DNA of 64,000 nucleotides from Comamonas testosteroni (GTDB lineage: Bacteria > Pseudomonadota > Gammaproteobacteria > Burkholderiales > Burkholderiaceae_C). The translations under genes and the position numbers were made by a program. Below are positions 27,597-36,575 of this stretch, one piece after another; position 1 is the stretch's first letter, and each line of letters opens with the position of its first letter. Below the pieces are notes generated by a model, which was not told the origin of the DNA, made no database searches, and worked only from the letters and a program-made list of their open reading frames with translations. Location of the stretch: positions 3,568,501 to 3,632,500 of the forward strand of contig NZ_CP129672.1 in the NCBI RefSeq assembly GCF_030505195.1, in the 5' to 3' direction.

Positions 27597-29087
27597 TCAA
27601 GACTCCTTCTTCAAAACCCCATACCGCGCCAGCGTCCTCTCTCTGGCGACAGCATGATCCACCACAGGCAACGGGTAGCTGCTTCCAAGCACGACACCAG
27701 CGGCCGCCAGCTCCAGCGGCTTGGCCAGCCAGGGGGCATGCCGCAGTTTGCTCGGCAGCGGAGCCACTTCAGGCACATAACGCGCGATGAACTTGCCGTC
27801 CGGATCGAACTTCTCGCTCTGGGTCACCGGGTTGAAGATGCGGAACCAGGGCTGGGCATCGCAGCCCGTGGAGGCCGCCCATTGCCAGCCGCCGTTATTG
27901 GCCGCCAGGTCGAAATCATTGAGCTTTTCGGCGAAATAGGCCTCGCCCCGGCGCCAGTCCAGGCCCAGGTCCTTGACCAGAAAGCTGGCCGTGACCATGC
28001 GCAGCCGGTTGTGCATATAGCCGCTGGTATTGAGCTGGCGCATGGCGGCATCGACCAGCGGGTAGCCGGTGCGGCCCTCGCACCAGGCGGCGAAGAGGGC
28101 GTCGGCCTCGGCTCCCGTCTCCCACTCGATAGCGTCATACGCAGGCTTGAAGCTGCGCTCCACGACATAGGGCTGGTGGGCCAGGATCTGGAAGTAGAAG
28201 TCGCGCCAGATCAGCTCGCTGAGCCAGGTAGCCGCGCCTTCGCGCGCCGCGGCAGACCAGTCCTCGTTGTGAGCCGCCTCGTGGGCGAGGCGGGCCAGCT
28301 CGCGTATCGAGACGGTGCCAAAGCGCAGATGCACGCTGAGGTAGCTGGGCCCCTTGAGGGCCGGAAAGTCGCGCGCCGTCTTGTACTGCGGCAGGCGCGG
28401 AAGAAAGTCGGCCAGCAACTGGCGGGCGCCGCTGACGCCGGTGGGCAGGCGCAGGCCGGCCAGCGCGTCCGGGGCAAAGCCCAGATCCGCAGCCGAGGGC
28501 GTCGGGCGGCGCTCGGTGTCCGGCAGATCGGCCAGCCTGGCCGCGAGATCGCGCTCGCTGGGGTAGGCCGAGAGGTAAAAGGGCGTGACCTTCCTGAGCC
28601 AGGCGTTCTTGTAGGGCGTGAAGACCGAAAACGGCGTCAGGCTCTGGGTCAGCACCTCGTCGCGCGCAAAGATGCGGTGGTCCTTGAAGCGCAGCAGCAA
28701 CTGCCCCTGGCTCTTGAGGCTGCGCGCCACCAGGGCGTCGCGGGCCAATGCCGACGGTTCGTCGTCGTCGTTGCAGAAGACGGCACCTGCGCCCAGTTGC
28801 CGGGCCAGGGCCGGGATGATGTCCTGGGGCAGGCCGCGCCGGGTGATCAGCCCTGTCTGCGGGCGTCCCGAGGTCTCGCGCAGGGCTGCATCCAGCTCGG
28901 CCAGACTCTGGCAGATGAACTCCACACGGCGGTCGGCGTGGGGCAGGGCGGCAAGAATGCCGTCGTCGAAGACAAAGACGCAATACAGCTTTTCGCATTG
29001 CTGCAATGCATGGTAAAGGGCAGCGTTATCGGCCAGGCGCAGGTCGCGCCGCAGCCAGATCAAGCCCACAGGGTAAGAAGGAGTCAT
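27597..29087 (-). CDS. phrB: Deoxyribodipyrimidine photo-lyase (class I CPD photolyase)
   Basis: A 496-residue light-driven repair enzyme for cyclobutane pyrimidine dimers. The N-terminal antenna-binding domain starts GLIWLRRDLRLADNAAL. The C-terminal FAD domain shows ELIWRDFYFQIL, GRTGYPLVDAAMRQL, GYMHNRLRMVTASFLVKDL, and WQWAASTGCDAQPWFRIFNP. The ATG at 29087 is chosen because it starts just before the conserved antenna motif; an earlier in-frame start would add 25 residues without family support and run over the divergent yqgE promoter region. Divergent from yqgE by 22 bp. Confidence 0.96.
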   Translation of the reverse strand: MTPSYPVGLIWLRRDLRLADNAALYHALQQCEKLYCVFVFDDGILAALPHADRRVEFICQSLAELDAALRETSGRPQTGLITRRGLPQDIIPALARQLGAGAVFCNDDDEPSALARDALVARSLKSQGQLLLRFKDHRIFARDEVLTQSLTPFSVFTPYKNAWLRKVTPFYLSAYPSERDLAARLADLPDTERRPTPSAADLGFAPDALAGLRLPTGVSGARQLLADFLPRLPQYKTARDFPALKGPSYLSVHLRFGTVSIRELARLAHEAAHNEDWSAAAREGAATWLSELIWRDFYFQILAHQPYVVERSFKPAYDAIEWETGAEADALFAAWCEGRTGYPLVDAAMRQLNTSGYMHNRLRMVTASFLVKDLGLDWRRGEAYFAEKLNDFDLAANNGGWQWAASTGCDAQPWFRIFNPVTQSEKFDPDGKFIARYVPEVAPLPSKLRHAPWLAKPLELAAAGVVLGSSYPLPVVDHAVARERTLARYGVLKKES

Positions 29088-29109
29088 GGATCGCCAGTAA
29101 AATCGCTGT

Positions 29110-29709
29110 ATGTCTGCAGAATCTGCGCCTATCAACTTGACGCACCACTTCCTGATTGCCATGCCCGGCCTGGAAGATGAGTCGTTTTCGCGCAGCGTTG
29201 TCTACCTGTGCGAGCATAGCGAGCGTGGCGCGCTCGGTCTGATTATCAACAAGCCCTCCAAGCTCAGCCTGCAAGGCCTGCTGCAAAAAGTGGATTTGGG
29301 TCTCAAGCGCGATGACTTGCGCGACCAGCAGGTTTTTACCGGTGGCCCGGTGCAGACCGATCGCGGCTTTGTGCTGCATGAGCCCATGGTCATCGAAGGC
29401 GCACCCGAGAACGAATCGGCCTATGCCTCGACCATGACCATTCCAGGCGGCCTGGAGATGACCACCTCCAAGGACGTGCTCGAAGCCCTGTCGGACGGAG
29501 CCGGCCCCAAGCGCGTGCTGGTCACGCTGGGTTACTCCTCCTGGGATGAGGGGCAGCTCGAATCCGAAATCGGTGAAAACGCCTGGCTGACCGTGGAAGC
29601 CGACCCCGATGTGATCTTCAGCACCCCGGTGGAGGAGCGCTATGACCGCGCTCTGGGCCTGCTGGGACTGCAGCGCTGGATGTTGTCCCCAGAGTCGGGT
29701 CGCGCATGA
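29110..29709 (+). CDS. yqgE: YqgE/AlgH family protein (UPF0301)
   Basis: A 199-residue member of the DUF179 family. It shows the conserved NLTHHFLIAMPGLEDESFSRSVVYLCEH and GALGLIINKP, followed by VFTGGPVQTDRGFVLH and LGYSSWDEGQLESEI. Biochemical function is not established. It is first in a tight run with ruvX, pyrR and pyrB; the stop overlaps ruvX by 4 bp, an arrangement conserved in many proteobacteria. Confidence 0.95.
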   Translation: MSAESAPINLTHHFLIAMPGLEDESFSRSVVYLCEHSERGALGLIINKPSKLSLQGLLQKVDLGLKRDDLRDQQVFTGGPVQTDRGFVLHEPMVIEGAPENESAYASTMTIPGGLEMTTSKDVLEALSDGAGPKRVLVTLGYSSWDEGQLESEIGENAWLTVEADPDVIFSTPVEERYDRALGLLGLQRWMLSPESGRA

Positions 29710-30218
29710 ACGATATTTCCTCTTCCAACAAGGCCGCCGATGCGGCCTTTTCCTCGACTTTTTCCTCGGCCGAAAATGCGGCTGCCAGGCCAGCATCAGC
29801 GCCCGCGCCGCAAAAGCCCGAGGTGCCTGCCCATTTCCAGCAGTTCCTGGGCTTTGACTTCGGCATCAAGCGCACGGGCTGCGCCTCGGGCAACCGCGTG
29901 CTGGGCGGCGCCAACCCGCTGCCCACCATCAAGGCCGAAGGGGCGGATGCACGCCTGACCGCAGTGGAAAAGCTGATCCGCGAGTGGCAGCCCAATGCCC
30001 TGGTGATAGGCGTGCCCTACCACCCCGATGGCGCGGCCCACGAGAACACGGCCCGGGCCCTGAAATTCGGCCGCCAGCTCAGAAGCCGCTTCAAGCTGCC
30101 GGTGTACGAGGTGGACGAACGCTACAGCACGACTGAAGCCCTGGCGGGTGGCGCACGCGACGCCGACGCGGCTTCGGCCTGCATCATTCTTGAACAGTTT
30201 TTGAGGAGTCTCCCATGA
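29706..30218 (+). CDS. ruvX: Putative pre-16S rRNA nuclease / Holliday junction resolvase-like protein (YqgF/RuvX)
   Basis: A 170-residue RNase H-fold nuclease. The catalytic strand is FLGFDFGIKRTGCA with the first Asp, then LVIGVPYHPDG and VDERYSTTEA with later acidic residues. Family members process the 16S rRNA 5' end or act on junction DNA. An extra ~45-residue Ser/Ala-rich N-terminus precedes the fold; a later start is possible but the ATGA overlap with yqgE supports this one. The stop overlaps pyrR by 4 bp. Confidence 0.93.
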   Translation: MNDISSSNKAADAAFSSTFSSAENAAARPASAPAPQKPEVPAHFQQFLGFDFGIKRTGCASGNRVLGGANPLPTIKAEGADARLTAVEKLIREWQPNALVIGVPYHPDGAAHENTARALKFGRQLRSRFKLPVYEVDERYSTTEALAGGARDADAASACIILEQFLRSLP

Positions 30219-30733
30219 GTGAAACCATTGCGGGTCAGGGCAGCCTGATCCTGGACGCCGAAGCCCTGTATAGCGAGCTGCTGCGCGGCGTGCAGCGCAT
30301 CATGGGGCCGAACACCCGGCTGGCGGGCATCACCTCGGGCGGTGCCTGGCTGGTCGAGCGCCTGCACAAGGATCTGAACCTCAAGGGCAAGCCCAGCGTG
30401 CTGTCTTCCTCGCTGCACCGCGATGATTTTGCCCAGCGCGGCATGGCCTCCAGCGCCCAGACCCAGATCGCCTTCGATGTGAACGGCGCCGATGTGCTGG
30501 TGCTCGACGATGTGCTCTACACCGGCCGCACCGTGCGTGCCGTGCTCAACGAACTCTATGACTACGGCCGTCCCGCCAGCGTGCGACTGGCCGTCCTGGT
30601 GGACCGGGGAGGGCGCGAGCTGCCCATCCAGGCCGACTTTGCCGCAGCGCGCGTGGCGCTGCCGGCCGACCGTTCCCTGGCGCTGGCGCGCGACGAGGGC
30701 GGTGTTTTCCACTTCCGCATTCAAGAGGCCTGA
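30215..30733 (+). CDS. pyrR: Bifunctional pyr operon regulator / uracil phosphoribosyltransferase
   Basis: A 172-residue type I phosphoribosyltransferase with the PRPP-binding motif [18 protein letters not shown] and the flexible-loop SSSLHRDDF region. In Gram-positives PyrR attenuates pyr mRNA; in proteobacteria a regulatory role is less certain and no attenuator is evident here. It overlaps ruvX by 4 bp and pyrB begins 2 bp after its stop, so it is in the pyrimidine operon. Confidence 0.92.
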   Translation: MSETIAGQGSLILDAEALYSELLRGVQRIMGPNTRLAGITSGGAWLVERLHKDLNLKGKPSVLSSSLHRDDFAQRGMASSAQTQIAFDVNGADVLVLDDVLYTGRTVRAVLNELYDYGRPASVRLAVLVDRGGRELPIQADFAAARVALPADRSLALARDEGGVFHFRIQEA

Positions 30734-30735
30734 TC

Positions 30736-31698
30736 GTGCTGTACAAGCGCAACCCCCAACTCAACAAGAACGGCGAGCTGATCCACCTGCTCTCCACCGA
30801 AGGCCTGTCCAAGGACATCCTGACCCAGATTCTCGACACGGCCAGCAACTTCGTCAGCGTCAACGACCGTGAAGTCAAGAAGGTGCCGCTGCTGCGTGGC
30901 AAGAGCGTGTTCAATCTGTTCTTCGAGAACAGCACGCGTACCCGCACCACCTTCGAAATTGCGGCCAAGCGCCTGTCGGCCGACGTGTTCAACCTGGACA
31001 TCGCGCGCAGCTCTGCCAGCAAGGGCGAAACCCTGCTGGACACCATCGACAACCTCTCGGCCATGGCGGCCGACATCTTTGTCGTGCGTCACAGCGAGTC
31101 GGGCGCCCCCTATCTGATCGCCAAGCATGTGGCGCCCCATGTGCATGTGGTCAATGCCGGCGACGGCCGCCATGCCCACCCCACCCAGGGCCTGCTGGAC
31201 ATGTACACCATCCGCCACTACAAGCAGGACTTCTCCAATCTGCGCGTGGCCATCGTGGGCGACGTGCTGCACTCGCGCGTGGCGCGCTCGGACATCCACG
31301 CCCTGACCACGCTCGGCGCTGCCGAGGTGCGCGTGGTCGGACCGCGCACCCTGGTGCCCTCGGACATGGCCAGCATGGGCGTGCGCGTCTTCCACAATCT
31401 GGAGGAGGGCATCAAGGACTGCGACGTCATCATCATGCTGCGCCTGCAGAACGAGCGCATGAGCGGCGCGCTGCTGCCTTCGAGCCAGGAATACTTCAAG
31501 AGCTTCGGCCTGACCGAAAAGCGCCTGGAGCTGGCCAAGCCCGATGCCATCGTCATGCACCCCGGCCCCATCAACCGCGGCGTGGAGATCGACTCCGCCG
31601 TGGTGGACGGCCCGCAGGCCGTGATCCTGTCGCAGGTGACCTTCGGTATTGCCGTGCGCATGGCTGTCATGTCGATCGTTGCGGGGAATGAGGCTTGA
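30736..31698 (+). CDS. pyrB: Aspartate carbamoyltransferase catalytic subunit
   Basis: A 320-residue enzyme making carbamoyl aspartate, the committed step of pyrimidine synthesis. The carbamoyl-phosphate site is [33 protein letters not shown] and [12 protein letters not shown] are also present. The GTG start lies 2 bp after pyrR. In this ATCase class the enzyme assembles with an inactive dihydroorotase homologue instead of PyrI; that partner follows, but 186 bp away across a repeat element. Confidence 0.96.
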   Translation: MLYKRNPQLNKNGELIHLLSTEGLSKDILTQILDTASNFVSVNDREVKKVPLLRGKSVFNLFFENSTRTRTTFEIAAKRLSADVFNLDIARSSASKGETLLDTIDNLSAMAADIFVVRHSESGAPYLIAKHVAPHVHVVNAGDGRHAHPTQGLLDMYTIRHYKQDFSNLRVAIVGDVLHSRVARSDIHALTTLGAAEVRVVGPRTLVPSDMASMGVRVFHNLEEGIKDCDVIIMLRLQNERMSGALLPSSQEYFKSFGLTEKRLELAKPDAIVMHPGPINRGVEIDSAVVDGPQAVILSQVTFGIAVRMAVMSIVAGNEA

Positions 31699-31701
31699 AC
31701 A

Positions 31702-31797
31702 CCCCCTGAGCCGCTGCGCGGCTTCCCCCTCTCTCGCTACGCGGGAGGGGGACGACGCCTTCGCTGCGAGGCGGCTCTTGCTCGGCGTCCCTGGCTT
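31702..31797 (+). repeat. Structured post-stop repeat element, copy 2
   Basis: Begins 3 bp after the pyrB stop: CCCCCTGAG, small hairpin GCCGC-TGC-GCGGC, then CCCCCTC...GAGGGGG with apical CGC/GCG stem (shortest copy), GACGAC, CTTCGCTGCGAGGCGGC, CTTGCTCG. Separates pyrB from pyrC'. Confidence 0.85.
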
Positions 31798-31834
31798 GGA
31801 GCGCGCCGGTTTTCAGATAAGTAATATTTTTGTA

Positions 31835-31867
31835 GCTGCTAGCGCTTGTGTGGCAAGGGCTAGAAGC
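31835..31867. repeat. Imperfect hairpin before pyrC'
   Basis: GCTGCTAGCGCTTG (31835-31848) and CAAGGGCTAGAAGC (31854-31867) pair at 12 of 14 positions with a 5-nt loop. It has no T-run, so it is not a simple terminator. Its AGCTGC...GCTTG composition resembles the hairpins after fis and after the cytochrome c gene. Confidence 0.5.
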
Positions 31868-31884
31868 CAATTTGGTGCCAAACC

Positions 31885-33177
31885 ATGAAGATTCTGATTC
31901 GCAATGGCCGGGTGATGGACCCGGCACGAGGTTTCGACCAGCAGGCCGATATCGCCATCGATGGCAGCGTGATCGTCGCCATCGGCACGGTGCCCGATGG
32001 TTTTGTGGCCGAGCGTGAAATCGACGCCTCGGGCCAGTGGGTGCTGCCCGGTCTGGTGGACCTGGCCGTGCGCCTGCGCGAGCCCGGTCACGAGCATGAG
32101 GGCATGCTGCAGTCCGAGATGGCTGCTGCCGTGGCCGGCGGCGTGACCAGCCTGGTCTGCCTGCCCGATACCGAGCCCGTGCTTGATGAGCAGGGCCTGG
32201 TGGAAATGCTCAAGTTCCGTGCCGAGAAGCAGCACAAGTCGCGTCTGTTCCCCATGGGGGCGCTGACCATCGGTCTCAAGGGCGAAACGCTGACCGAGAT
32301 GGCCGAGCTGACCGAGTCCGGCTGCGTGGCCTTCGGTCAGGCAGATGTGCCGCTGTCCAGCATCACCACACTGAGCCGTGCGCTGAGCTACGCCAACACC
32401 TTTGGCTATGCCGTGTGGCTGCGCCCGCAGGACAAGGATCTGGGCAGAGGCGTGGCCGCCAGTGGTGCGCTGGCCACCCGCATGGGTCTGGCCGGGGTGT
32501 CCGTGGCGGCAGAGACGATTGCGCTGCACACCATCTTCGAGCTGATCCGTGGCTCGCAGACCCGGGTTCACCTGTGCCGCATCTCCAGCGCCGCCGGCGT
32601 GGAGCTGGTGCGCCGAGCCAAGGCCGAAGGTCTGAACGTGACCGCCGACGTGTCCATCAACTCGCTGCTGTTGACCGAGAACGACATCGGCTACTTCGAA
32701 AGCAGCGCCCGTGTGGTGCCCGTGCTGCGTCAGCAGCGCGACCGCGATGCGCTGTCTGCCGCGCTGGCTGACGGCACCATCGATGCGCTGGTCTCCGATC
32801 ACTGCCCGGTGGACGAAGACGCCAAGGTGCTGCCTTTTGCCGAAGCCGAACCCGGTGGGACCGGCGTGGAGCTGCTGCTGTCGATTGCCGTGAAGTGGAG
32901 CCGCGACTACAAGGTGCCGCTGAACCGCGCACTGGCTGTCGTGACTTCGGCGCCCGTGGCCGTGCTGGGCAGCGCCCTGGGCGAGCAGCAGTCTGTGCTG
33001 GGGCAGCTTAACGTGGGCGGCGTGGCAGATCTGTGCATCGTCGACCCCGATGCTGAGTGGACGGTCGATCCCAAGGCGCTGCAAAGCCAGGGCAAGAGCA
33101 CGCCATTCAACGGTTACGAACTGCCTGCGCGCGTGGTAACGACTATCGTTGACGGCGCTGTCGCTTATCAACGATAA
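31885..33177 (+). CDS. pyrC': Dihydroorotase-like protein PyrC' (probably inactive, ATCase partner)
   Basis: A 430-residue amidohydrolase-fold protein aligned along its length with class I dihydroorotase. Key metal ligands are lost: the HxH after strand 1 reads DLAVRLREPG (both His replaced), and the PHH motif reads INS in VTADVSINSLLLTEND. The Asp of SDHCP remains but the DHAPH motif is altered. In Pseudomonas such PyrC' proteins are catalytically dead and needed for assembly of the PyrB dodecamer; the position downstream of pyrB supports the same role. A working dihydroorotase must be elsewhere. Confidence 0.9.
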   Translation: MKILIRNGRVMDPARGFDQQADIAIDGSVIVAIGTVPDGFVAEREIDASGQWVLPGLVDLAVRLREPGHEHEGMLQSEMAAAVAGGVTSLVCLPDTEPVLDEQGLVEMLKFRAEKQHKSRLFPMGALTIGLKGETLTEMAELTESGCVAFGQADVPLSSITTLSRALSYANTFGYAVWLRPQDKDLGRGVAASGALATRMGLAGVSVAAETIALHTIFELIRGSQTRVHLCRISSAAGVELVRRAKAEGLNVTADVSINSLLLTENDIGYFESSARVVPVLRQQRDRDALSAALADGTIDALVSDHCPVDEDAKVLPFAEAEPGGTGVELLLSIAVKWSRDYKVPLNRALAVVTSAPVAVLGSALGEQQSVLGQLNVGGVADLCIVDPDAEWTVDPKALQSQGKSTPFNGYELPARVVTTIVDGAVAYQR

Positions 33178-33178
33178 G

Positions 33179-33277
33179 CTCCCCCTGAGCGGCTTTGCCG
33201 CTTCCCCCTCTCTCGATGCGTTGCATCGGGAGGGGGACGACACCCTCGGTGCGCGGCGGCGCTTCCTCGGTGCCTCT
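33179..33277 (+). repeat. Structured post-stop repeat element, copy 3
   Basis: Begins 2 bp after the pyrC' stop: CCCCCTGAG, hairpin GCGGC-TTT-GCCGC, then CCCCCTC...GAGGGGG with apical stem CGATGC/GCATCG, GACGACACCCTCGGTGCG. The 3' part has diverged most. Confidence 0.82.
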
Positions 33278-33364
33278 GACTTTGCATTGCGCCAGTCTTA
33301 GGCGCTTGCCGGTTTCAAGTTGGTGCAACTTGTGCGAGGCGAGTCGCTACACTCATCGGAAATC

Positions 33365-34126
33365 ATGGCAAACGGCTTGCAAAAAATCAGAACCGGCTCG
33401 CGTGCGGTATGGCGCGGACTGCGTCTGCTGGCCCATGTGGCCAAGGGCGCCTGGATCGTGGCGTTTCGCTTTCCACAGCTGCACTACCTGCAGCAGCACG
33501 AGCATGTGCAGGCCTGGGCCGCAACGCTGCTGCTGCGGGCCGGGGTGCAACTGCAGGTCAAGGGGCAGCCACCGGCCAAAGGGCCGGTGCTCATGGTCAG
33601 CAACCATATCTCCTGGCTCGATATTCCGCTGCTGCATGCGGCGCGCCATTGCCGTTTCATCTCCAAATCCGACGTCAAGGGCTGGCCCATCATCGGCACG
33701 CTGGCGACGGCTGCAGGCACGCTCTACATCCAGCGCAGCTCGCGCCGCGATGCCGTGCGCATGGTGGCAGCCATGGAAGAGGCCTTCAAGCGCGGCGAAA
33801 TCCTCGCCGTTTTTCCCGAAGGGACGACGGGTGATGGACGCAGCCTGCTCCCGTTTCACTCCAATCTGCTCGAAGCCGCCGTGCAATGCGATGCGCCGGT
33901 ACAGCCCGTGGGGCTGCGCTTTGTCGATGGCAAGACCGGCAGCACCAGCTATGCCGCAACCTATGTGGGCGACGAGACCCTGCTGGGCTCCATTTGGCGC
34001 GTGCTTTGCTCGGAGCAGCTGATAGCCGTGGTGCACTATGGCGATGCGCAGAGCGCACAAGGGCGCGACCGCCGCGCCTGGGCCAAGGACTTGCACACCG
34101 AAGTGGACAGGCTGCGCCAGAACTAG
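33365..34126 (+). CDS. 1-acyl-sn-glycerol-3-phosphate acyltransferase (PlsC family)
   Basis: A 253-residue membrane-associated acyltransferase of phospholipid synthesis. It has the catalytic HX4D motif in NHISWLDIP and the glycerophosphate-binding FPEGTTGDG, with KSDVKGWPIIG and LYIQRSSRRDA between them. A hydrophobic N-terminal segment would anchor it to the membrane. The ATG at 33365 is preferred; an earlier start 15 codons upstream has weak support. Stands between pyrC' and the LysR gene without obvious coupling. Confidence 0.92.
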   Translation: MANGLQKIRTGSRAVWRGLRLLAHVAKGAWIVAFRFPQLHYLQQHEHVQAWAATLLLRAGVQLQVKGQPPAKGPVLMVSNHISWLDIPLLHAARHCRFISKSDVKGWPIIGTLATAAGTLYIQRSSRRDAVRMVAAMEEAFKRGEILAVFPEGTTGDGRSLLPFHSNLLEAAVQCDAPVQPVGLRFVDGKTGSTSYAATYVGDETLLGSIWRVLCSEQLIAVVHYGDAQSAQGRDRRAWAKDLHTEVDRLRQN

Positions 34127-34176
34127 GTGCTCTGCCGGCGCTTTGCGCACCCATTCAAACCCTGTAGGCTGCGCGC

Positions 34177-35085
34177 ATGCACGCCAGAGTTTTGCGTTAT
34201 CTCGATGAAGTGGTTCGCCGCGGCTCCATCCGCAAGGCGGCCGAGCACCTGCATGTGGCTCCCACGGCCGTGAACCGGCAGATTCTCGATCTGGAGGCCG
34301 AGCTTGGGGCGCCGCTGTTCGACCGCATCCACAACCGCCTGCGCCTGACGCCTCTGGGCGAGATGGTGCTGACCCATGTGCGCAGCACCTTGCGCGAACA
34401 TGCAGCGCTGCGCGAGCGCATTGCCGACTTCAAGGGCATGAGACGCGGCGAGATCACGGTGGCGGCCACATCGGGCCTGGCAGGCTCCTTGCTGCCATCG
34501 CTGGTACATGACTTTCGCGGCAGCCATCCGGGCATGGTCGTGCGTGTCATCGACTTGCCGACGCAGGCCATTGTGTCTGCCGTGGAAGCCGGGGAGGTGG
34601 ATCTGGGTCTTGCCTACGATCTGACCCCCAGGCCCGGTCTGCGCATGCTGGCGGCCAGCGAATGGCAGATCGGAGCCATCCTGCCGATCAAGCACCCGCT
34701 GGCCCATCATTCGTCGCTGCTGCTCAGCGAATGCGTGGGCCATCCGCTGATTTTGCCGGCACCGGCTCTGACCATACGCAGTCTGCTCGACGAAGCCTTC
34801 GCGCGCAGTGCCATCGAGGTGACGCCGGTGGCCGAGTCCACCTCCATGGCCTTGATACAGCGCCTGGTCATGCTGGGCGAGGGGATTGCCCTGCTCAACG
34901 CGCTGGATGTGCTGGAGGAGCTCGATCGCGGCTCGCTCAGTTTTGTGCCCCTGCGCGATGCGCATCTGCAGCGCCAGACCCTGATGCTGTTCGTGCGCAA
35001 GGGCGCGGAGCTGAGTGCGGCTGCCGAGCTCATGGCCGCAAGCATCGAATCGGCGCTGGCGCGGCTCTACGCCAGAAAGCACTGA
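34177..35085 (+). CDS. LysR-family transcriptional regulator
   Basis: A 302-residue LTTR: N-terminal winged helix-turn-helix (GSIRKAAEHLHVAPTAVNRQ, then LEAELGAPLFDRI), followed by a substrate-binding domain with the usual two-lobed pattern. It points the same way as the deaminase and purine permease genes, 101 bp upstream of them, so control of that pair is plausible but inferred. Inducer unknown. Confidence 0.92.
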   Translation: MHARVLRYLDEVVRRGSIRKAAEHLHVAPTAVNRQILDLEAELGAPLFDRIHNRLRLTPLGEMVLTHVRSTLREHAALRERIADFKGMRRGEITVAATSGLAGSLLPSLVHDFRGSHPGMVVRVIDLPTQAIVSAVEAGEVDLGLAYDLTPRPGLRMLAASEWQIGAILPIKHPLAHHSSLLLSECVGHPLILPAPALTIRSLLDEAFARSAIEVTPVAESTSMALIQRLVMLGEGIALLNALDVLEELDRGSLSFVPLRDAHLQRQTLMLFVRKGAELSAAAELMAASIESALARLYARKH

Positions 35086-35186
35086 TTTTCTGTCCACATT
35101 TTGTGGACATGCTTGGCGGAATTTGGCGCTATCGCGCGCTTGGGTGCCTCTCTAGACTTGCACTTCTTGTTTAGAGAGAGAAACCC

Positions 35187-36572
35187 ATGACCCTGATAGC
35201 CCTGAATGCCGACGTACTGGTCACCATGGATGCGCAGCGCCGCGAGATCAAAGGTGGCGCTCTGGTGGCCGACGGCCCGGCCCTGCTGTGGGTGGGAGCC
35301 ACGGCCGACCTGCCGGCGCAATACCGCCGCATGGCCGACGAGGGCCAGGCGCGCGTGCTGGACATGCGCGGCAAGGTCGTGACGCCGGGCCTGGTCAACA
35401 CCCACCACCACATGTACCAGAGCCTGACGCGTGCCGTGCCGGCCGCCCAGGACGCCGAGCTGTTCTCGTGGCTGCAGAACCTCTACATGCTGTGGTCGCA
35501 CCTGACGCCCGAGATGATCCATGTCTCGACCCAGACCGCCATGGCCGAGCTCATGCTGTCGGGTTGCACCACCACCAGCGACCATCTGTACCTGTTCCCC
35601 AATGGCTCGCGCCTTGATGATTCCATCGCGGCCGCGCAGCAGATGGGCATGCGCTTTCATGCGGCGCGCGGCTCCATGAGCCTGGGCCGCAGCAAGGGCG
35701 GTCTGCCGCCCGATGTGGTGGTCGAAGAGGAAGAGGCCATCTTGCGCGACAGCCTGCGCCTGATCCAGCAATACCACGACGGCTCGCGCCACTCCATGCT
35801 GCGCGTGGTGCTGGCCCCATGTTCGCCGTTCTCGGTGACCCGCGACCTGATGCGCGAATCGGCGGTGCTGGCGCGCGCGCATGGCGTCTCGCTGCACACC
35901 CATCTGGCGGAGAACGACAACGACGTGGCCTTCTCGCGTGAGAAGTTCGGCCTGACCCCGGCGCAATACGCCGAGGACCTGGGCTGGGTGGGCCGCGACG
36001 TCTGGCATGCGCACTGCGTCAAGCTCGACCCCGAAGGCATTGCGCTGTTTGCGCGCACCGGCACCGGTGTGGCGCACTGCCCATGCTCCAACATGCGCCT
36101 GGCCTCGGGCATCGCGCCCATCCGCAGCATGCGCGATGCCGGCGTGCCCGTGGCCCTGGGTGTGGACGGCAGCGCATCGAACGACGGAGCCCACATGCTG
36201 GGCGAGGTGCGCCAGGCCATGCTGCTGCAGCGCGTGGGCTACGGCCCGGCGGCCATGAGTGCCCGAGAGGCGCTGGAGATCGCCACGCTGGGCGGTGCGC
36301 GCGTACTCAACCGTGACGACATCGGTGCGCTGGCTCCCGGCATGTCGGCCGACTTTGTGGCCTTCGACATGGAGGACGTCGGCTACGCGGGAGCCGGCCA
36401 CGACCCCGTGGCGGCGCTGGTGTTCTGCACGCCGGCCAATGTCTCCAGCAGCGTCATCAACGGGCGCGTGGTGGTCGAGGACGGCCGCCTGCTCACGGCC
36501 GACCTGCCTGTGGTGCTGGGCCAGCACCGCCGTCTTGCGCGCAGCTTGTTCGAGCGAGCCGCGGGACAGTAA
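35187..36572 (+). CDS. 8-Oxoguanine deaminase-like amidohydrolase
   Basis: A 461-residue metal-dependent aminohydrolase of the ATZ/TRZ and guanine deaminase branch. Metal ligands: NTHHHMYQSL (HxH), HTHLAEND, HAHCVKLD and the late Asp in GVDGSASND. The pattern GSMSLGRSKGGLPPD and CPCSNMRLASG fits 8-oxoguanine deaminases known from Pseudomonas; hydroxy-triazine aminohydrolase (AtzB-like) is the main alternative. The start has GAGAGAG upstream. The NCS2 purine-type permease gene follows, matching import and deamination of an oxidised purine. A structured repeat begins 4 bp after the stop. Confidence 0.85.
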   Translation: MTLIALNADVLVTMDAQRREIKGGALVADGPALLWVGATADLPAQYRRMADEGQARVLDMRGKVVTPGLVNTHHHMYQSLTRAVPAAQDAELFSWLQNLYMLWSHLTPEMIHVSTQTAMAELMLSGCTTTSDHLYLFPNGSRLDDSIAAAQQMGMRFHAARGSMSLGRSKGGLPPDVVVEEEEAILRDSLRLIQQYHDGSRHSMLRVVLAPCSPFSVTRDLMRESAVLARAHGVSLHTHLAENDNDVAFSREKFGLTPAQYAEDLGWVGRDVWHAHCVKLDPEGIALFARTGTGVAHCPCSNMRLASGIAPIRSMRDAGVPVALGVDGSASNDGAHMLGEVRQAMLLQRVGYGPAAMSAREALEIATLGGARVLNRDDIGALAPGMSADFVAFDMEDVGYAGAGHDPVAALVFCTPANVSSSVINGRVVVEDGRLLTADLPVVLGQHRRLARSLFERAAGQ

Positions 36573-36575
36573 TGC

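Noticed and set aside
27366..29180. 604-codon open frame on the plus strand opposite the photolyase gene
   Set aside because: Mirror of the photolyase reading frame; the photolyase motifs on the minus strand are unmistakable.
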